DNA of 64,000 bases. It comes from Alphaproteobacteria bacterium (GTDB taxonomy: Bacteria > Pseudomonadota > Alphaproteobacteria > UBA828). The position numbers and the translations under genes were made by a program. The DNA lies in the NCBI GenBank assembly GCA_022826665.1, contig JAJDUK010000093.1, positions 56,085-120,084 on the forward strand. Reading direction: 5' to 3'. The notes below the pieces were generated by a model, which was given only the letters and a program-made list of their open reading frames with translations, did no database searches and had not been told where the DNA came from. Below are positions 37,782 through 46,103 of this stretch, piece by piece (position 1 is the first letter of the stretch; each line of letters opens with the position of its first letter).

Positions 37782-39377
37782 CTAAACCGCGTCAGGACGG
37801 CGGGCGAGGGCGACAGCGCAGCCCGTGGACAAGAGCTGGCCGGCGGTGACGGCGGCATTGATGAGCGCCGTCGTCGTCACGCGGGTCGCGTCGATCACGC
37901 CGGCCTCCCGGTAGGGGCGAAAGGCGCCCACACGCGCATCGAAGCCGATCTCCGCCGGGGCCTCCTTCAGCCTTTCCAGGGCCATCGCCGGCTCGCACCC
38001 GGCGGCGCCCGCGATCCGGCGGAAGGGCTCCTGCAGGGCGCGGGCGAAGGCGCGGCGCTCGGGCTCCGCCGCTCCGGCGGTGCCGTTCTCGATGGCGAAG
38101 GCCGCGCGCGCGAGCGCCACGCCGCCGCCCGCGACCACGCCATCCTTCGCAGCGGCGCGCGCGGTGTTCAGCGCGTTTTCGCAGGCCTTGTAGCGTGCCT
38201 TCCACGCGGTCTCGGTGACGCCGCCGACCCGGATGTTGGCGACGCCCGAGACCAGCCGGGCGAGGCGGGCCTCGTACTTGCCCCGGTCGTAGCTCTTCCG
38301 CTCGTGCTCGATCGCGTCGCGAATCTGCTCGGCCCGGCGCTCCACCGCCTTCGCCGTGCCGCTGCCGCCGAAGATCGTGGTCGAGACCCCGTCCACGATC
38401 GCCCGCTTGGCGCTGCCGAGCGCTTTGCTGTCGACCTTTTCCGCCGTGAGCCCGGTCTCCTCGCCGACCAGGCGCCCGCCGGTGAGCACGGCGACGTCGT
38501 CGGTGGCGGCGTGGCGGTAGATGCCCGACTCCGGCCCCTTCACCGCCGCGCAGTGCACCGTGCCCTCGCGGTGGTTGGTGAGCATGACCGCAAGCGCCTG
38601 GTCGGAGACATCCTGGGCCAACACCAGCAGGCTGCGCTTGGCCTCGCGCGCCGCCTCCAGCGCCGGCAGGAGCTGGGCCGTCTCGGTCAGCTCGCCCTGG
38701 CACATGAGCAGGAAGGGCTGGTCGAGCTTGACCTCCGTCTCGCCCGCCTTGAGCAGGAAGTTGCGCGAGAGCAGGCCGTGCTCGAAGGCCATGCCGCGCA
38801 TGTAGTCGACCGTCGTATCGACGCCCTGGTGATAGGAGATGTTGACCACGCCCTCGGCGCCCAACCGCTCCACCGCTTCCGCCACGAGGTCCGCGATCTC
38901 TTCGTCGCCGTCGGCGGCGACACCGGCGAGCTGCGCAAGCATCGCGCGGCCCGAGACCGGGCCGCTCTGTGGCTCGAGTGCCGCCAGCGCCTCCCGCGTG
39001 AGCGCCTCGAAGCCGCGCCGCACGGAAGGTGGATCGATCCCAGCTGCCACCAGGCGCAAGCCTGCCTCGGCGAAGGCGCCTGCGAGCAGCGCCGTGGTGG
39101 TCGAGCCGTCTCCCACCGCATCGCGGGTCTTCTTGACGCAGGCCTTGAGCAGCTCGGTGCCGAGGGTCGCGAAGCGGTCCTCGTCCTCCAGGTCCCTGAT
39201 CGCGGTGAAGCCGTCGCGGGTGAGCTCGGGAAAGTCGTCCGCGCGTTCCAGCACGACGCGGCCGCCGTGAGGCCCGAGCGTCAGCCCTGCGAGCCGCGCG
39301 GTGTGCCCAAAACCCGCCATCAGCGCCTCGCGGGCGTCCGCGCCGGTCTTGATGTGCTTGGGCCGCTCAAGCGCCAT
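37782..39377 (-). CDS. Divergent GroEL-like (Cpn60) chaperonin, orphan
   Basis: 531 residues along the whole Cpn60 fold. Recognisable are LTLGPHGGRVVLER (ATP-binding, cf. LGPKGRNV), the nucleotide loop VGDGSTTTALLAGAF, which has one extra residue relative to GDGTTTAT, the KYEARLARLVSGVANIRVGG segment and VVAGGGVALARA. The C-terminus ends VALARRPDAV with no Gly-Gly-Met repeat tail. No groES gene is adjacent. It is the last gene of the PotABC-type transporter run, 96 bp after the binding-protein gene. It is probably not the housekeeping GroEL. A specialised folding role for an operon product is inference. Confidence 0.88.
   Translation of the reverse strand: MALERPKHIKTGADAREALMAGFGHTARLAGLTLGPHGGRVVLERADDFPELTRDGFTAIRDLEDEDRFATLGTELLKACVKKTRDAVGDGSTTTALLAGAFAEAGLRLVAAGIDPPSVRRGFEALTREALAALEPQSGPVSGRAMLAQLAGVAADGDEEIADLVAEAVERLGAEGVVNISYHQGVDTTVDYMRGMAFEHGLLSRNFLLKAGETEVKLDQPFLLMCQGELTETAQLLPALEAAREAKRSLLVLAQDVSDQALAVMLTNHREGTVHCAAVKGPESGIYRHAATDDVAVLTGGRLVGEETGLTAEKVDSKALGSAKRAIVDGVSTTIFGGSGTAKAVERRAEQIRDAIEHERKSYDRGKYEARLARLVSGVANIRVGGVTETAWKARYKACENALNTARAAAKDGVVAGGGVALARAAFAIENGTAGAAEPERRAFARALQEPFRRIAGAAGCEPAMALERLKEAPAEIGFDARVGAFRPYREAGVIDATRVTTTALINAAVTAGQLLSTGCAVALARRPDAV
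37786..37814. repeat. Right copy of 29-bp duplication (inside groEL-like 3' end)
   Basis: Matches 36952-36980 with two mismatches. On the minus strand it encodes the last ten residues of the GroEL-like protein, followed by its stop. Confidence 0.75.
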
Positions 39378-39419
39378 GCGACGATCTTCCGCGCTACTGA
39401 GCAGCGGTCAACGGCAACG

Positions 39420-39449
39420 GCGCGGCCGGGACGTTTTCCTCGGCCGCGC
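39420..39449. terminator. Hairpin between binding-protein gene and groEL-like gene
   Basis: GCGCGGCCG, 12-base loop, CGGCCGCGC: a perfect 9-bp stem. On the minus strand the loop holds an A run and no U tract follows. It may attenuate read-through into the groEL-like gene. Confidence 0.5.
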
Positions 39450-39473
39450 CGCGCCTTGTCGAACGGGAGCGGA

Positions 39474-40832
39474 TCAGGCCGCGCTGAAGCGGTTCCACTC
39501 CTTGATGTAGCTGGTCACATGCGTGGGCCACACCATCCAGAACGCGATGTTGGACTGGCGCCGGGTCTTCGGGCCGGTGTCGCGGTCCTTGCCCATGTAC
39601 CAGCGGCGGTAGTCCTCCACGGTCAGGAAGTTGAGTACCGGGTCCGGACACGGCGAGTAGTAGCCCTGCGGCGCTACCGCCGAGCCCCACCAGCCGTCGA
39701 GGCACCAGTCCATGTAGGCCATGGCGACCTCGGGCTCCGGCGCCTCGCTAGAGAGGCACATGGTGTGGACCCAGGCGGCCGTGCCCTCGAAGACGTCGAC
39801 ATACCAGCACGGGATGCCGCGCTTCTTCACGTCCTCCACCACCGGGTTCCAGCAGTCCATGCCCCACACCTCCTCGGAGGCGAGCAGGTTCACGGCCTCG
39901 CCGTAGTTGTTCCAGATGAGGCGGAACACGCCGTCGTTCTTGGCGGCGATAAGGTAGTCCACCACGCCTGCCACCTCGTCCGGCTCCATGTCGGAGTTGC
40001 CGACCTTGGGCGGGTCCATGATCCCGTTCTTCCAGAGGAAGCTGTAAGCACGCGGCGGGCCCATCAGCTCGTCGTTCTGGATCGAGGTCTTGCCGACCGC
40101 GTCCACGTCGCGCCACTTGCCGGTGTAGAGCAGCCCGAGCGAGTCGGGGATCGCGAAGTCCGGCTGAGTCGGCGCGAACTTGTGCGGCAGCACGCCGAGC
40201 GCATCCATGTTGTAGAACTGGGGCACGCCGTAGAACGAATCCTTGTTCTCGTCCCAGTAGACGATGTTGGACGGCCAGCCGGTCACCTCGTCGGCGCCGA
40301 TGTGGCCGGGCTGGGTGTAGAGCGAATCGGCGAACTCCCAGTTGGTGATCTTCTCGGCTGGGATCGGCACGATCACCTCGGCTTCCCGCAGCGCCGGCTG
40401 GCGGTAGGCGTTGGTCTCGACCATCGAGTAGGTCTTGTTGCCGCCGGTGATGAACTTGGTGATCATCTCACTGAGGCCGGCCACGGTCCCGGTCACGTCG
40501 AGACCGGTGTCCTCCTTGAACCTGTTGAAGAAGCGCTCCTGCACCGAGACCCCGAGCCCGATGGTCTGCATCGGGTCGTCCTGGGTGATGCCTGCCACGC
40601 GCTCCGCGAGGCCCGCCTTCGCAGTGCCCGTGCCGAGCACGGTGCCGGCCGCGGCCGCGGTCACGCCGGCTGCGGCGAGGAAGGTGCGGCGGTCGATGCC
40701 TCCGCCCTCCTGCTCCTCCGCCTCGGCATCGCGGAAGCGCTTGATCGCCTTCTCCTCCGCTGCCATCGCGGTATGGAGATCCATCCGGTCCGACAGATGC
40801 TCGTACTTCTTCTCCAGATGTTTGCTGTCCAT
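39474..40832 (-). CDS. Tat-exported extracellular solute-binding protein (PotD-like), copy 2
   Basis: 452 residues. It has a long charged N-terminal region (MDSKHLEKKYEHLSDRMD onward) before a Tat signal IDRRTFLAAAG and an Ala-rich hydrophobic run to about residue 74. The mature part starts LAERVAGITQDDPMQTIGLG. It is paralogous throughout to the protein at 28034-29338, including the N-terminal MDS-HL start before the signal. It is the binding protein of the permease and ATPase genes directly upstream, 67 bp away. Confidence 0.92.
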   Translation of the reverse strand: MDSKHLEKKYEHLSDRMDLHTAMAAEEKAIKRFRDAEAEEQEGGGIDRRTFLAAAGVTAAAAGTVLGTGTAKAGLAERVAGITQDDPMQTIGLGVSVQERFFNRFKEDTGLDVTGTVAGLSEMITKFITGGNKTYSMVETNAYRQPALREAEVIVPIPAEKITNWEFADSLYTQPGHIGADEVTGWPSNIVYWDENKDSFYGVPQFYNMDALGVLPHKFAPTQPDFAIPDSLGLLYTGKWRDVDAVGKTSIQNDELMGPPRAYSFLWKNGIMDPPKVGNSDMEPDEVAGVVDYLIAAKNDGVFRLIWNNYGEAVNLLASEEVWGMDCWNPVVEDVKKRGIPCWYVDVFEGTAAWVHTMCLSSEAPEPEVAMAYMDWCLDGWWGSAVAPQGYYSPCPDPVLNFLTVEDYRRWYMGKDRDTGPKTRRQSNIAFWMVWPTHVTSYIKEWNRFSAA

Positions 40833-40899
40833 AGTCTCCTCCCTGTGCAGTCTCCGTTTCCCAATCGCGGCCGGCCCGAAAAGCGACCTGCCGGCCCGA

Positions 40900-41781
40900 C
40901 TAAACCTGGTGCTCCTCCTGCCCTCTGAAGCGGGGCCGGTAACGACTCGCGGTCATCAGATAGCCGAAGATGCCGATCACCGCGAACGAGATCAACGTGA
41001 TGATGACGCCCACGGCGAAGATGCGCGGCGTGATGCGGATCGTGGTCGCGCCCAGCACGTCCAAGGGCAGCGTGTTCTGCGATCCGGCCACCAGCACGGT
41101 GCGGGCGAACTCGTCGAACGAGAGCGTAAAGCCGAAGAGCGCCGACGCCATGATGCCAGGCTTCATGATCGGCAGCGTGATGTGCCAGAAGGTGCGCCAG
41201 CTGTTGGCGCCAAGGCACATCGCTGCCTCCTCCGTCGAGCGGTCGAAGCGGTTGAACACCGTCAGCATCACGATGAAGCAGAACGGGAAGGTCCAGAGGA
41301 TGTGGACCGGCAGCGTGGTGCCCAGCCAGTGCTTGTCGATGCCGATGCCCTGCCAGAACAGCGCGTGACCCAGGCCCACGGTGACGCCGGGAATCATGAT
41401 GCCGACTAGGTAGAGGTAGAAGATCGGACCCGCGCCCAGGAACCTCGCGCGCATCGCCTGCGCCGCCATGGTGGCGAGCACGGTCGAGATGCACATGACG
41501 AGGAGCGCGAGCACCAGCGAGCGCAGCCCCGCATTGCCGAAGTCGCCGACGTATTCGCCGATGTCCCGCGCCGTGCCCGAGGGATTGAAGAGCCGCTCGT
41601 ACCAGAAGATGCTCGTCCCCTGCATGGGGAAGGTCGGCCCGCCGTCCTCACCCTGGAAGGAGAGGATCGCCATGACGATGAAGGGCCCGTAGAGCATCAG
41701 CACGAAGAGCACCACGTAGATCGCGAGGACGATCTTGACCCAGCCGAACTTGGCGACGTGATAGCTGGTGGGCTCCGCCAC
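40900..41781 (-). CDS. Spermidine/putrescine-type ABC transporter permease (PotC-like)
   Basis: Inner-membrane permease, 293 residues, about six transmembrane segments. The cytoplasmic EAA loop is EEAAMCLGANSWRTFWHITLP. It follows the first permease gene by 3 bp and precedes the binding-protein gene. The cargo is probably a polyamine, amino-acid derivative or other small cation, not determined by sequence. Confidence 0.92.
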   Translation of the reverse strand: MAEPTSYHVAKFGWVKIVLAIYVVLFVLMLYGPFIVMAILSFQGEDGGPTFPMQGTSIFWYERLFNPSGTARDIGEYVGDFGNAGLRSLVLALLVMCISTVLATMAAQAMRARFLGAGPIFYLYLVGIMIPGVTVGLGHALFWQGIGIDKHWLGTTLPVHILWTFPFCFIVMLTVFNRFDRSTEEAAMCLGANSWRTFWHITLPIMKPGIMASALFGFTLSFDEFARTVLVAGSQNTLPLDVLGATTIRITPRIFAVGVIITLISFAVIGIFGYLMTASRYRPRFRGQEEHQV

Positions 41782-41784
41782 GGC

Positions 41785-42690
41785 TCAGAGCTCCCGTCGC
41801 AGATTGACGAACTGGAAGATCAGCACGATCACCGGAATCGACACCAGCACCATGACCACCGCCACGGCGGACGCCGCCGGCCACTGCAGCAGGCCCTGTT
41901 GCTGGATCAGCACGTTGGCCAGCATGGTGGTCTTGCCGCCGCCGATGAACTTCTGGATCGCGAATTCGCCCATCATCACGACGAAGACGAAGAGGATGCC
42001 GGTGGCCAACCCCGGCTTGGTCAGCGGCACGATGATTCTCCAGAAGGTGGTCCAGGCTGAGGCGCCGAGGTCGCGCGCCGCCTCGATCACCTGGCGGTCG
42101 ATCTTGGCCATGGAGAAGTAAATCGGGCCGATCATGAACACCGACCAGATGATCGCCATGGAGAAGACCATGCTCGGTTCGCTGTAGAGCAGGATCTCCG
42201 CCGGCTCGTCGATGATGCCGATCCCCATCAGGATCTGGTTGATCAGCCCCTTGCGTCCCAGCAGCGGCAGCCACGCCACCATGCGGATCAGCGCGCTGGT
42301 CCAGAACGGCACGATGCAGAGCAGCAGGATGTAGAGCTTGAGCCGCTCGCTCTTCACGAAGAAGCAGACGTAGTAGGCCACCGGATAGCAGAGCAGCACC
42401 ATCAGCGGCAGCACGATAATCGCGATCAGGAAGGTGAAGCCCAGGGTCTGCAGGTAGGTCGCGGTGGTGAAGAACTCGATGTAGTTTTCGAGCACGAAGC
42501 CCGGCTTCATGCCGTAAGCCCAGGGCTTGTAGAAGCTGAAGACGACGACCGAGACCAGCGGGATGCCGCAGAAGAGCGCCATCACGATGGTGGGCGCCGC
42601 CACCAACAGGAGGGCTTGGCGCGCGCGCTTCTTGGTTAGCGTCATCCCGGACGAAAGGGCCGGGACCGGCGTTTGGGCTGCGTCCGTCAC
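41785..42690 (-). CDS. Spermidine/putrescine-type ABC transporter permease (PotB-like)
   Basis: 301 residues with six predicted membrane segments and an EAA loop IEAARDLGASAWTTFWRIIV. It begins with a short cytoplasmic Pro/Ala-rich N-terminus and a KKRARQ basic patch. It lies 60 bp downstream of the ATPase gene and 3 bp upstream of the second permease. Confidence 0.92.
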   Translation of the reverse strand: MTDAAQTPVPALSSGMTLTKKRARQALLLVAAPTIVMALFCGIPLVSVVVFSFYKPWAYGMKPGFVLENYIEFFTTATYLQTLGFTFLIAIIVLPLMVLLCYPVAYYVCFFVKSERLKLYILLLCIVPFWTSALIRMVAWLPLLGRKGLINQILMGIGIIDEPAEILLYSEPSMVFSMAIIWSVFMIGPIYFSMAKIDRQVIEAARDLGASAWTTFWRIIVPLTKPGLATGILFVFVVMMGEFAIQKFIGGGKTTMLANVLIQQQGLLQWPAASAVAVVMVLVSIPVIVLIFQFVNLRREL

Positions 42691-42750
42691 CTGACCTCCG
42701 CCCCGCCGGTCATGGCTGCCTGCGCCCCGGTCTCGCTGTGGTCCGGGCGC

Positions 42751-43833
42751 TCACTCGAACACCACCAGCGCGTCGTCGGTGTTCCAGCCCACTCTCACCT
42801 TGTCGCCGTGGCCGAGCGCGGTGATCGCCGGCGGCGGCTCGTGCTCGTCGACGCGGATCGAATCGCCACTCGGCAGGTCCACGTTGAACTCGATCTGCGA
42901 GGTCTCGAAGATGGAGAAGGACACCTCGCCCTCGACCGTGTTTTCCGGCGTCTCGCCGTTGAGCAGCAGGTTGGTCAGGCTCGCCCGCACCACCACGTGA
43001 CAGTCCTTGCGCGCTGGCGCGTCGTCGGCGATGCGCGCGCGGAAGGTGCCGGCCGGCCCGGTGACGGTAGCGACGCCGTTCTCCACACCGGTGATCTCGC
43101 CCGCCAGGATGTTGTTCTTACCCACGAACTGGGCGACGAACAGGTTCTTGGGGCGGTGGGTCACCTCCTCCGGCGGGCCGATCTGCTCGATCCGGCCCAG
43201 GTTCATGATCACCACCCGGTCGGAGACCGCGAAGGCCTCGGTCTGGGTGTGGGTGACGTGCACGAAGGCGACGCCGAAGTCGGTGTTGAGGCGGCGCAGC
43301 TCGCGCTGCATCCGCAGGCGCAGGTTCGCGTCGAGCGAGCCCAGCGGCTCGTCGAGCAGGAGCACATCCGGCCGCGTCACCAGCGCCCGCGCCAGGCCCA
43401 CGCGTTGCTGTTGGCCGCCCGAGAGCTGCTGGATCGCCCGGTCTGCCAGGTCCTCGATGTCCACGGCGCGCAGCATCTCCAGCGCGCGCTGGGCGCGCTC
43501 CCTTGACGAGACATTGCGCATGCGCAGGCCGAACTCGACGTTCTGCGCCACCGACATGTGCGGGAAGAGCGCGAAGTGCTGGAACACCATGGCGGTGTTG
43601 CGCTCGTGCGGCTCCAGGTGGGTACAGTCCCGCCCGGCGATGAGGATCTGGCCGTCCGTCGGCTCCTCGAAGCCGGAGATCATCCGCAGCGTCGTGGTCT
43701 TGCCGCAGCCCGACGGGCCGATGAAAGAGATGTACTCGCCTTGCGCGATGTGGAGCGTCATCTCGTCGACGGCGAGGATGTCCCGGCCGAAGCGCTTGGT
43801 AACGTTGATCAGATCGACGGCGATGTCGCTCAT
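42751..43833 (-). CDS. Spermidine/putrescine-type ABC transporter ATP-binding protein (PotA-like)
   Basis: 360 residues. Walker A GPSGCGKTT is at 39-47, signature LSGGQQQRVGLAR, Walker B DVLLLDEPLGSLD and the switch histidine in FVHVTHTQTEA. A C-terminal TOBE domain (from about residue 240) includes FVGKNNILAGEI. It is the first gene of a five-gene minus-strand run: ATPase, two permeases, binding protein, GroEL-like. The AT-rich stretch at 43900-43925 may hold the promoter. Confidence 0.93.
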   Translation of the reverse strand: MSDIAVDLINVTKRFGRDILAVDEMTLHIAQGEYISFIGPSGCGKTTTLRMISGFEEPTDGQILIAGRDCTHLEPHERNTAMVFQHFALFPHMSVAQNVEFGLRMRNVSSRERAQRALEMLRAVDIEDLADRAIQQLSGGQQQRVGLARALVTRPDVLLLDEPLGSLDANLRLRMQRELRRLNTDFGVAFVHVTHTQTEAFAVSDRVVIMNLGRIEQIGPPEEVTHRPKNLFVAQFVGKNNILAGEITGVENGVATVTGPAGTFRARIADDAPARKDCHVVVRASLTNLLLNGETPENTVEGEVSFSIFETSQIEFNVDLPSGDSIRVDEHEPPPAITALGHGDKVRVGWNTDDALVVFE

Positions 43834-44003
43834 GCCGCTCCCTACCGCTCCCGTGCCCCCGGCCGCCGCGCGACCTCGCCTCGCCAGCCCGACCGCAAGT
43901 TATTGATATTGTTATCCTCTGACGCGAGCCAAGGTTAAGTCTAGCTGTCGTCGGAGCGCGCCGTCAACTCGACGGCCACGTGGGCGACGTGCGAGACGAT
44001 TTG

Positions 44004-44531
44004 TCAGCGGGCGACGGCGTCGCCCTTCAGGTAGCGCGCGGGCCAGCCGATGCCCTGCCATGTCTGAATCTGCACGGGGTCGAGGCGGATCAGCCAGCGC
44101 TTCCAGCTCATCGTGGGCTCCAGGTAGCTCGGGCCGTTCTCACCGTAGTAGCGGATCGACATGGTGCGGGCCACCTCCACCCAGCGGCCGCCGACATTTG
44201 GCTGCTCGACGATCGCTGCCTCGCACTGGGCGAGGAAGCGTCGCTGCACGCCGGCATCGGAGGCGCGGTCGGCAGCCGAGGATTCGTCGATGGTCACCGC
44301 ACAGCGCGGCCTTGCTTCGAGATAGCGCGCCCAGGCGGAGCGCGCCCGCGGCACGACCCAGAGCGCAGCGCCATCCCACTGATACCAGCAGGGCACGACG
44401 TAGGGCCAATCGTTGTCGTCGAGACAAGCGACGCGGGCGAGGAACGGCTCATTTAGAAAGCCATTGATCTCGTCCGCGCTCATCTTGCCGATCTTGCCGC
44501 GCCAGCTCTCGTCTTTCTCTTGCGCGCTCAT
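44004..44531 (-). CDS. Pyridoxamine 5'-phosphate oxidase family (FMN-binding split barrel) protein
   Basis: 175 residues from ATG 44531, which has GGGAG 6 bases upstream. The segment FLARVACLDDNDWPYVVPCW is the first strand pair of the split barrel, followed by ARSAWARYLEARPRCAVTID. Such proteins bind FMN or F420 and carry out diverse redox or heme-related reactions; no specific substrate can be assigned. It lies 34 bp downstream of the aspartoacylase-family gene. Confidence 0.82.
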   Translation of the reverse strand: MSAQEKDESWRGKIGKMSADEINGFLNEPFLARVACLDDNDWPYVVPCWYQWDGAALWVVPRARSAWARYLEARPRCAVTIDESSAADRASDAGVQRRFLAQCEAAIVEQPNVGGRWVEVARTMSIRYYGENGPSYLEPTMSWKRWLIRLDPVQIQTWQGIGWPARYLKGDAVAR

Positions 44532-44565
44532 CGTATCTCCCTCGTCCGCCGTGCGCGGCGCTCCG

Positions 44566-45597
44566 TCACTGGATCTCGTCTTCCACATCGGCGCCGAGAT
44601 GGAACAGGCAGTCGCCACGCTCGACGCGCCCCGGTATGCGCTTGCAGACGACCAATCCCGTCGCATCGAAGTGAACCTCCGTCGGCGCCCGCCACGGCGT
44701 CTCCGGCGTGTGGATAAGGCCTGCGAGCTGGCCCCTCTCCACCTTGGTGCCGAGCTCCACGACAGGCTCAAACAGGCCGTCCTCGCTGGCATAGGTGAAG
44801 AAGTCCCACGATTCGGCGGTGAGCAGACGCGTGTCCACCGCCGGTTCCTCGTCGTCCTCGACCGGGCCGTGCCAGACGCCAACGTGGCGGAGCACACGCC
44901 TGGTGCCCGCCTCGCAGATGCGGAGACACTCGGGCGTGACCGTGCCGCCGCCGCCCATCTCGGTTGCGAGCACGACCACACCCCGGCTGATCGCTGCCCG
45001 CATGTTGGTGCCGGTCATGCCTTGCACTGCCGGGAAGAGGAAACCGTAGGGCGCGCCGAAGACCCGGCCGAGCTCGTCGATCCTCTCCTGTATGTCCGGC
45101 GGGTTGGCGGCATCGCGGAGGATCGTGGTAGGCAGGTACATGAGCGAGCTGCCGCCCGAATGGAGGTCGAGCATGTAGTCCGCGCGCGGGGTGAGCTCGC
45201 TGTCGACGTAGTGAGCGAGCATTTCGGTGAGGCGTCCGTCGTGCTTGCCGGGAAAGACGCGGTTCATGTTCAGCTCGTCCACTGGCGAGGTCCTGAGTCC
45301 CGCTTTCGCGGCCGGGTAGTTGGCCATGGGCAGGATGATGATGCGGCCCGTCACATCAGCGGGCTCCAGGGCGCGGATGAGCCTGGTGAGCGTCACCTGC
45401 CCCTCGTACTCGTCGCCGTGCACGCCGGACGTGAGCAGCACCGTCGGCCCCTCGCCGTTCTTGACGCAAACCAGCGGCACCGGCAGCCAGCCGTAAGCCG
45501 AGCGGTGGACCGAATGGGGCAGGCGCAGATGGTCGCACTGCTTGCCGTCGCGGTCGAAATCGATTTGCGTGCTGAGCCGCGTGCCCGTCTCTTCCAT
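44566..45597 (-). CDS. Succinylglutamate desuccinylase/aspartoacylase family protein
   Basis: Zinc carboxypeptidase-fold deacylase of 343 residues. Metal ligands are His60 and Glu63 (SGVHGDEYEG) and His146 (LDLHSGG); Asn110-Met-Asn112-Arg113 matches the substrate-binding NxNR motif. The C-terminal part is a small beta domain typical of the non-AstE branch. ATG 45597 precedes EETGTRLSTQ. It is the first gene of a two-gene unit with the split-barrel protein and is divergent from the NIPSNAP gene. The ectoine-degradation deacetylase DoeB belongs to the same branch, but the other doe genes are not seen here. Confidence 0.87.
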   Translation of the reverse strand: MEETGTRLSTQIDFDRDGKQCDHLRLPHSVHRSAYGWLPVPLVCVKNGEGPTVLLTSGVHGDEYEGQVTLTRLIRALEPADVTGRIIILPMANYPAAKAGLRTSPVDELNMNRVFPGKHDGRLTEMLAHYVDSELTPRADYMLDLHSGGSSLMYLPTTILRDAANPPDIQERIDELGRVFGAPYGFLFPAVQGMTGTNMRAAISRGVVVLATEMGGGGTVTPECLRICEAGTRRVLRHVGVWHGPVEDDEEPAVDTRLLTAESWDFFTYASEDGLFEPVVELGTKVERGQLAGLIHTPETPWRAPTEVHFDATGLVVCKRIPGRVERGDCLFHLGADVEDEIQ

Positions 45598-45740
45598 GGC
45601 ATTGTTTCCCGAGGGCTGTCTGGTCGCGTCAGTCTGCCCGGCTCCGGGTGGCGGCGGCAATGGCGGTCGATGGCGCGGCGGTTTGACGCAGAGAGCCGCC
45701 GGCGCCAGTCTCCGGCATGAAGCCACACGGGAGGGACGGC

Positions 45741-46064
45741 ATGGCACTCTACGAAATGAGGACCTACACGGTACAGGTCGGCAAGCTCGCCGAGGTGGTC
45801 GCGCTCTACAAGGAGGAAGGCTGGCCTGTGCTGGAGAAGGAGGGCTTCGGCGCCAATCTGGTCGGCTACTTTGTCGCCGACACCGGCACCATCAACCGGC
45901 TGGTGCACATCTGGAAGTTCGATGACGACGCTGCTCGCCGCGCCCATTGGGCCCGGCTCTTCCAGAGCGAGGCGTTCATGCGCTTCGCCGGAAAGGCCCG
46001 CCCGTCGGTGCTGACACAGGAGGTGGTGCTGCTCAACGAAGCCCCCTTCGGCCCGCATCCATAA
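45741..46064 (+). CDS. NIPSNAP family protein
   Basis: 107-residue dimeric alpha-beta barrel protein. It starts ALYEMRTYTVQVGKLAE, the hallmark of NIPSNAP, and contains IWKFDDDAARRAHWARLF. GGGAGGG lies before ATG 45741. Function in bacteria is not established. It sits alone between a divergent deacylase gene and a convergent ion-channel gene. Confidence 0.88.
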   Translation: MALYEMRTYTVQVGKLAEVVALYKEEGWPVLEKEGFGANLVGYFVADTGTINRLVHIWKFDDDAARRAHWARLFQSEAFMRFAGKARPSVLTQEVVLLNEAPFGPHP

Positions 46065-46103
46065 CGTTGCTGCGGCCCGGCATCGGGACGGGCAGGGAGC
46101 GGC

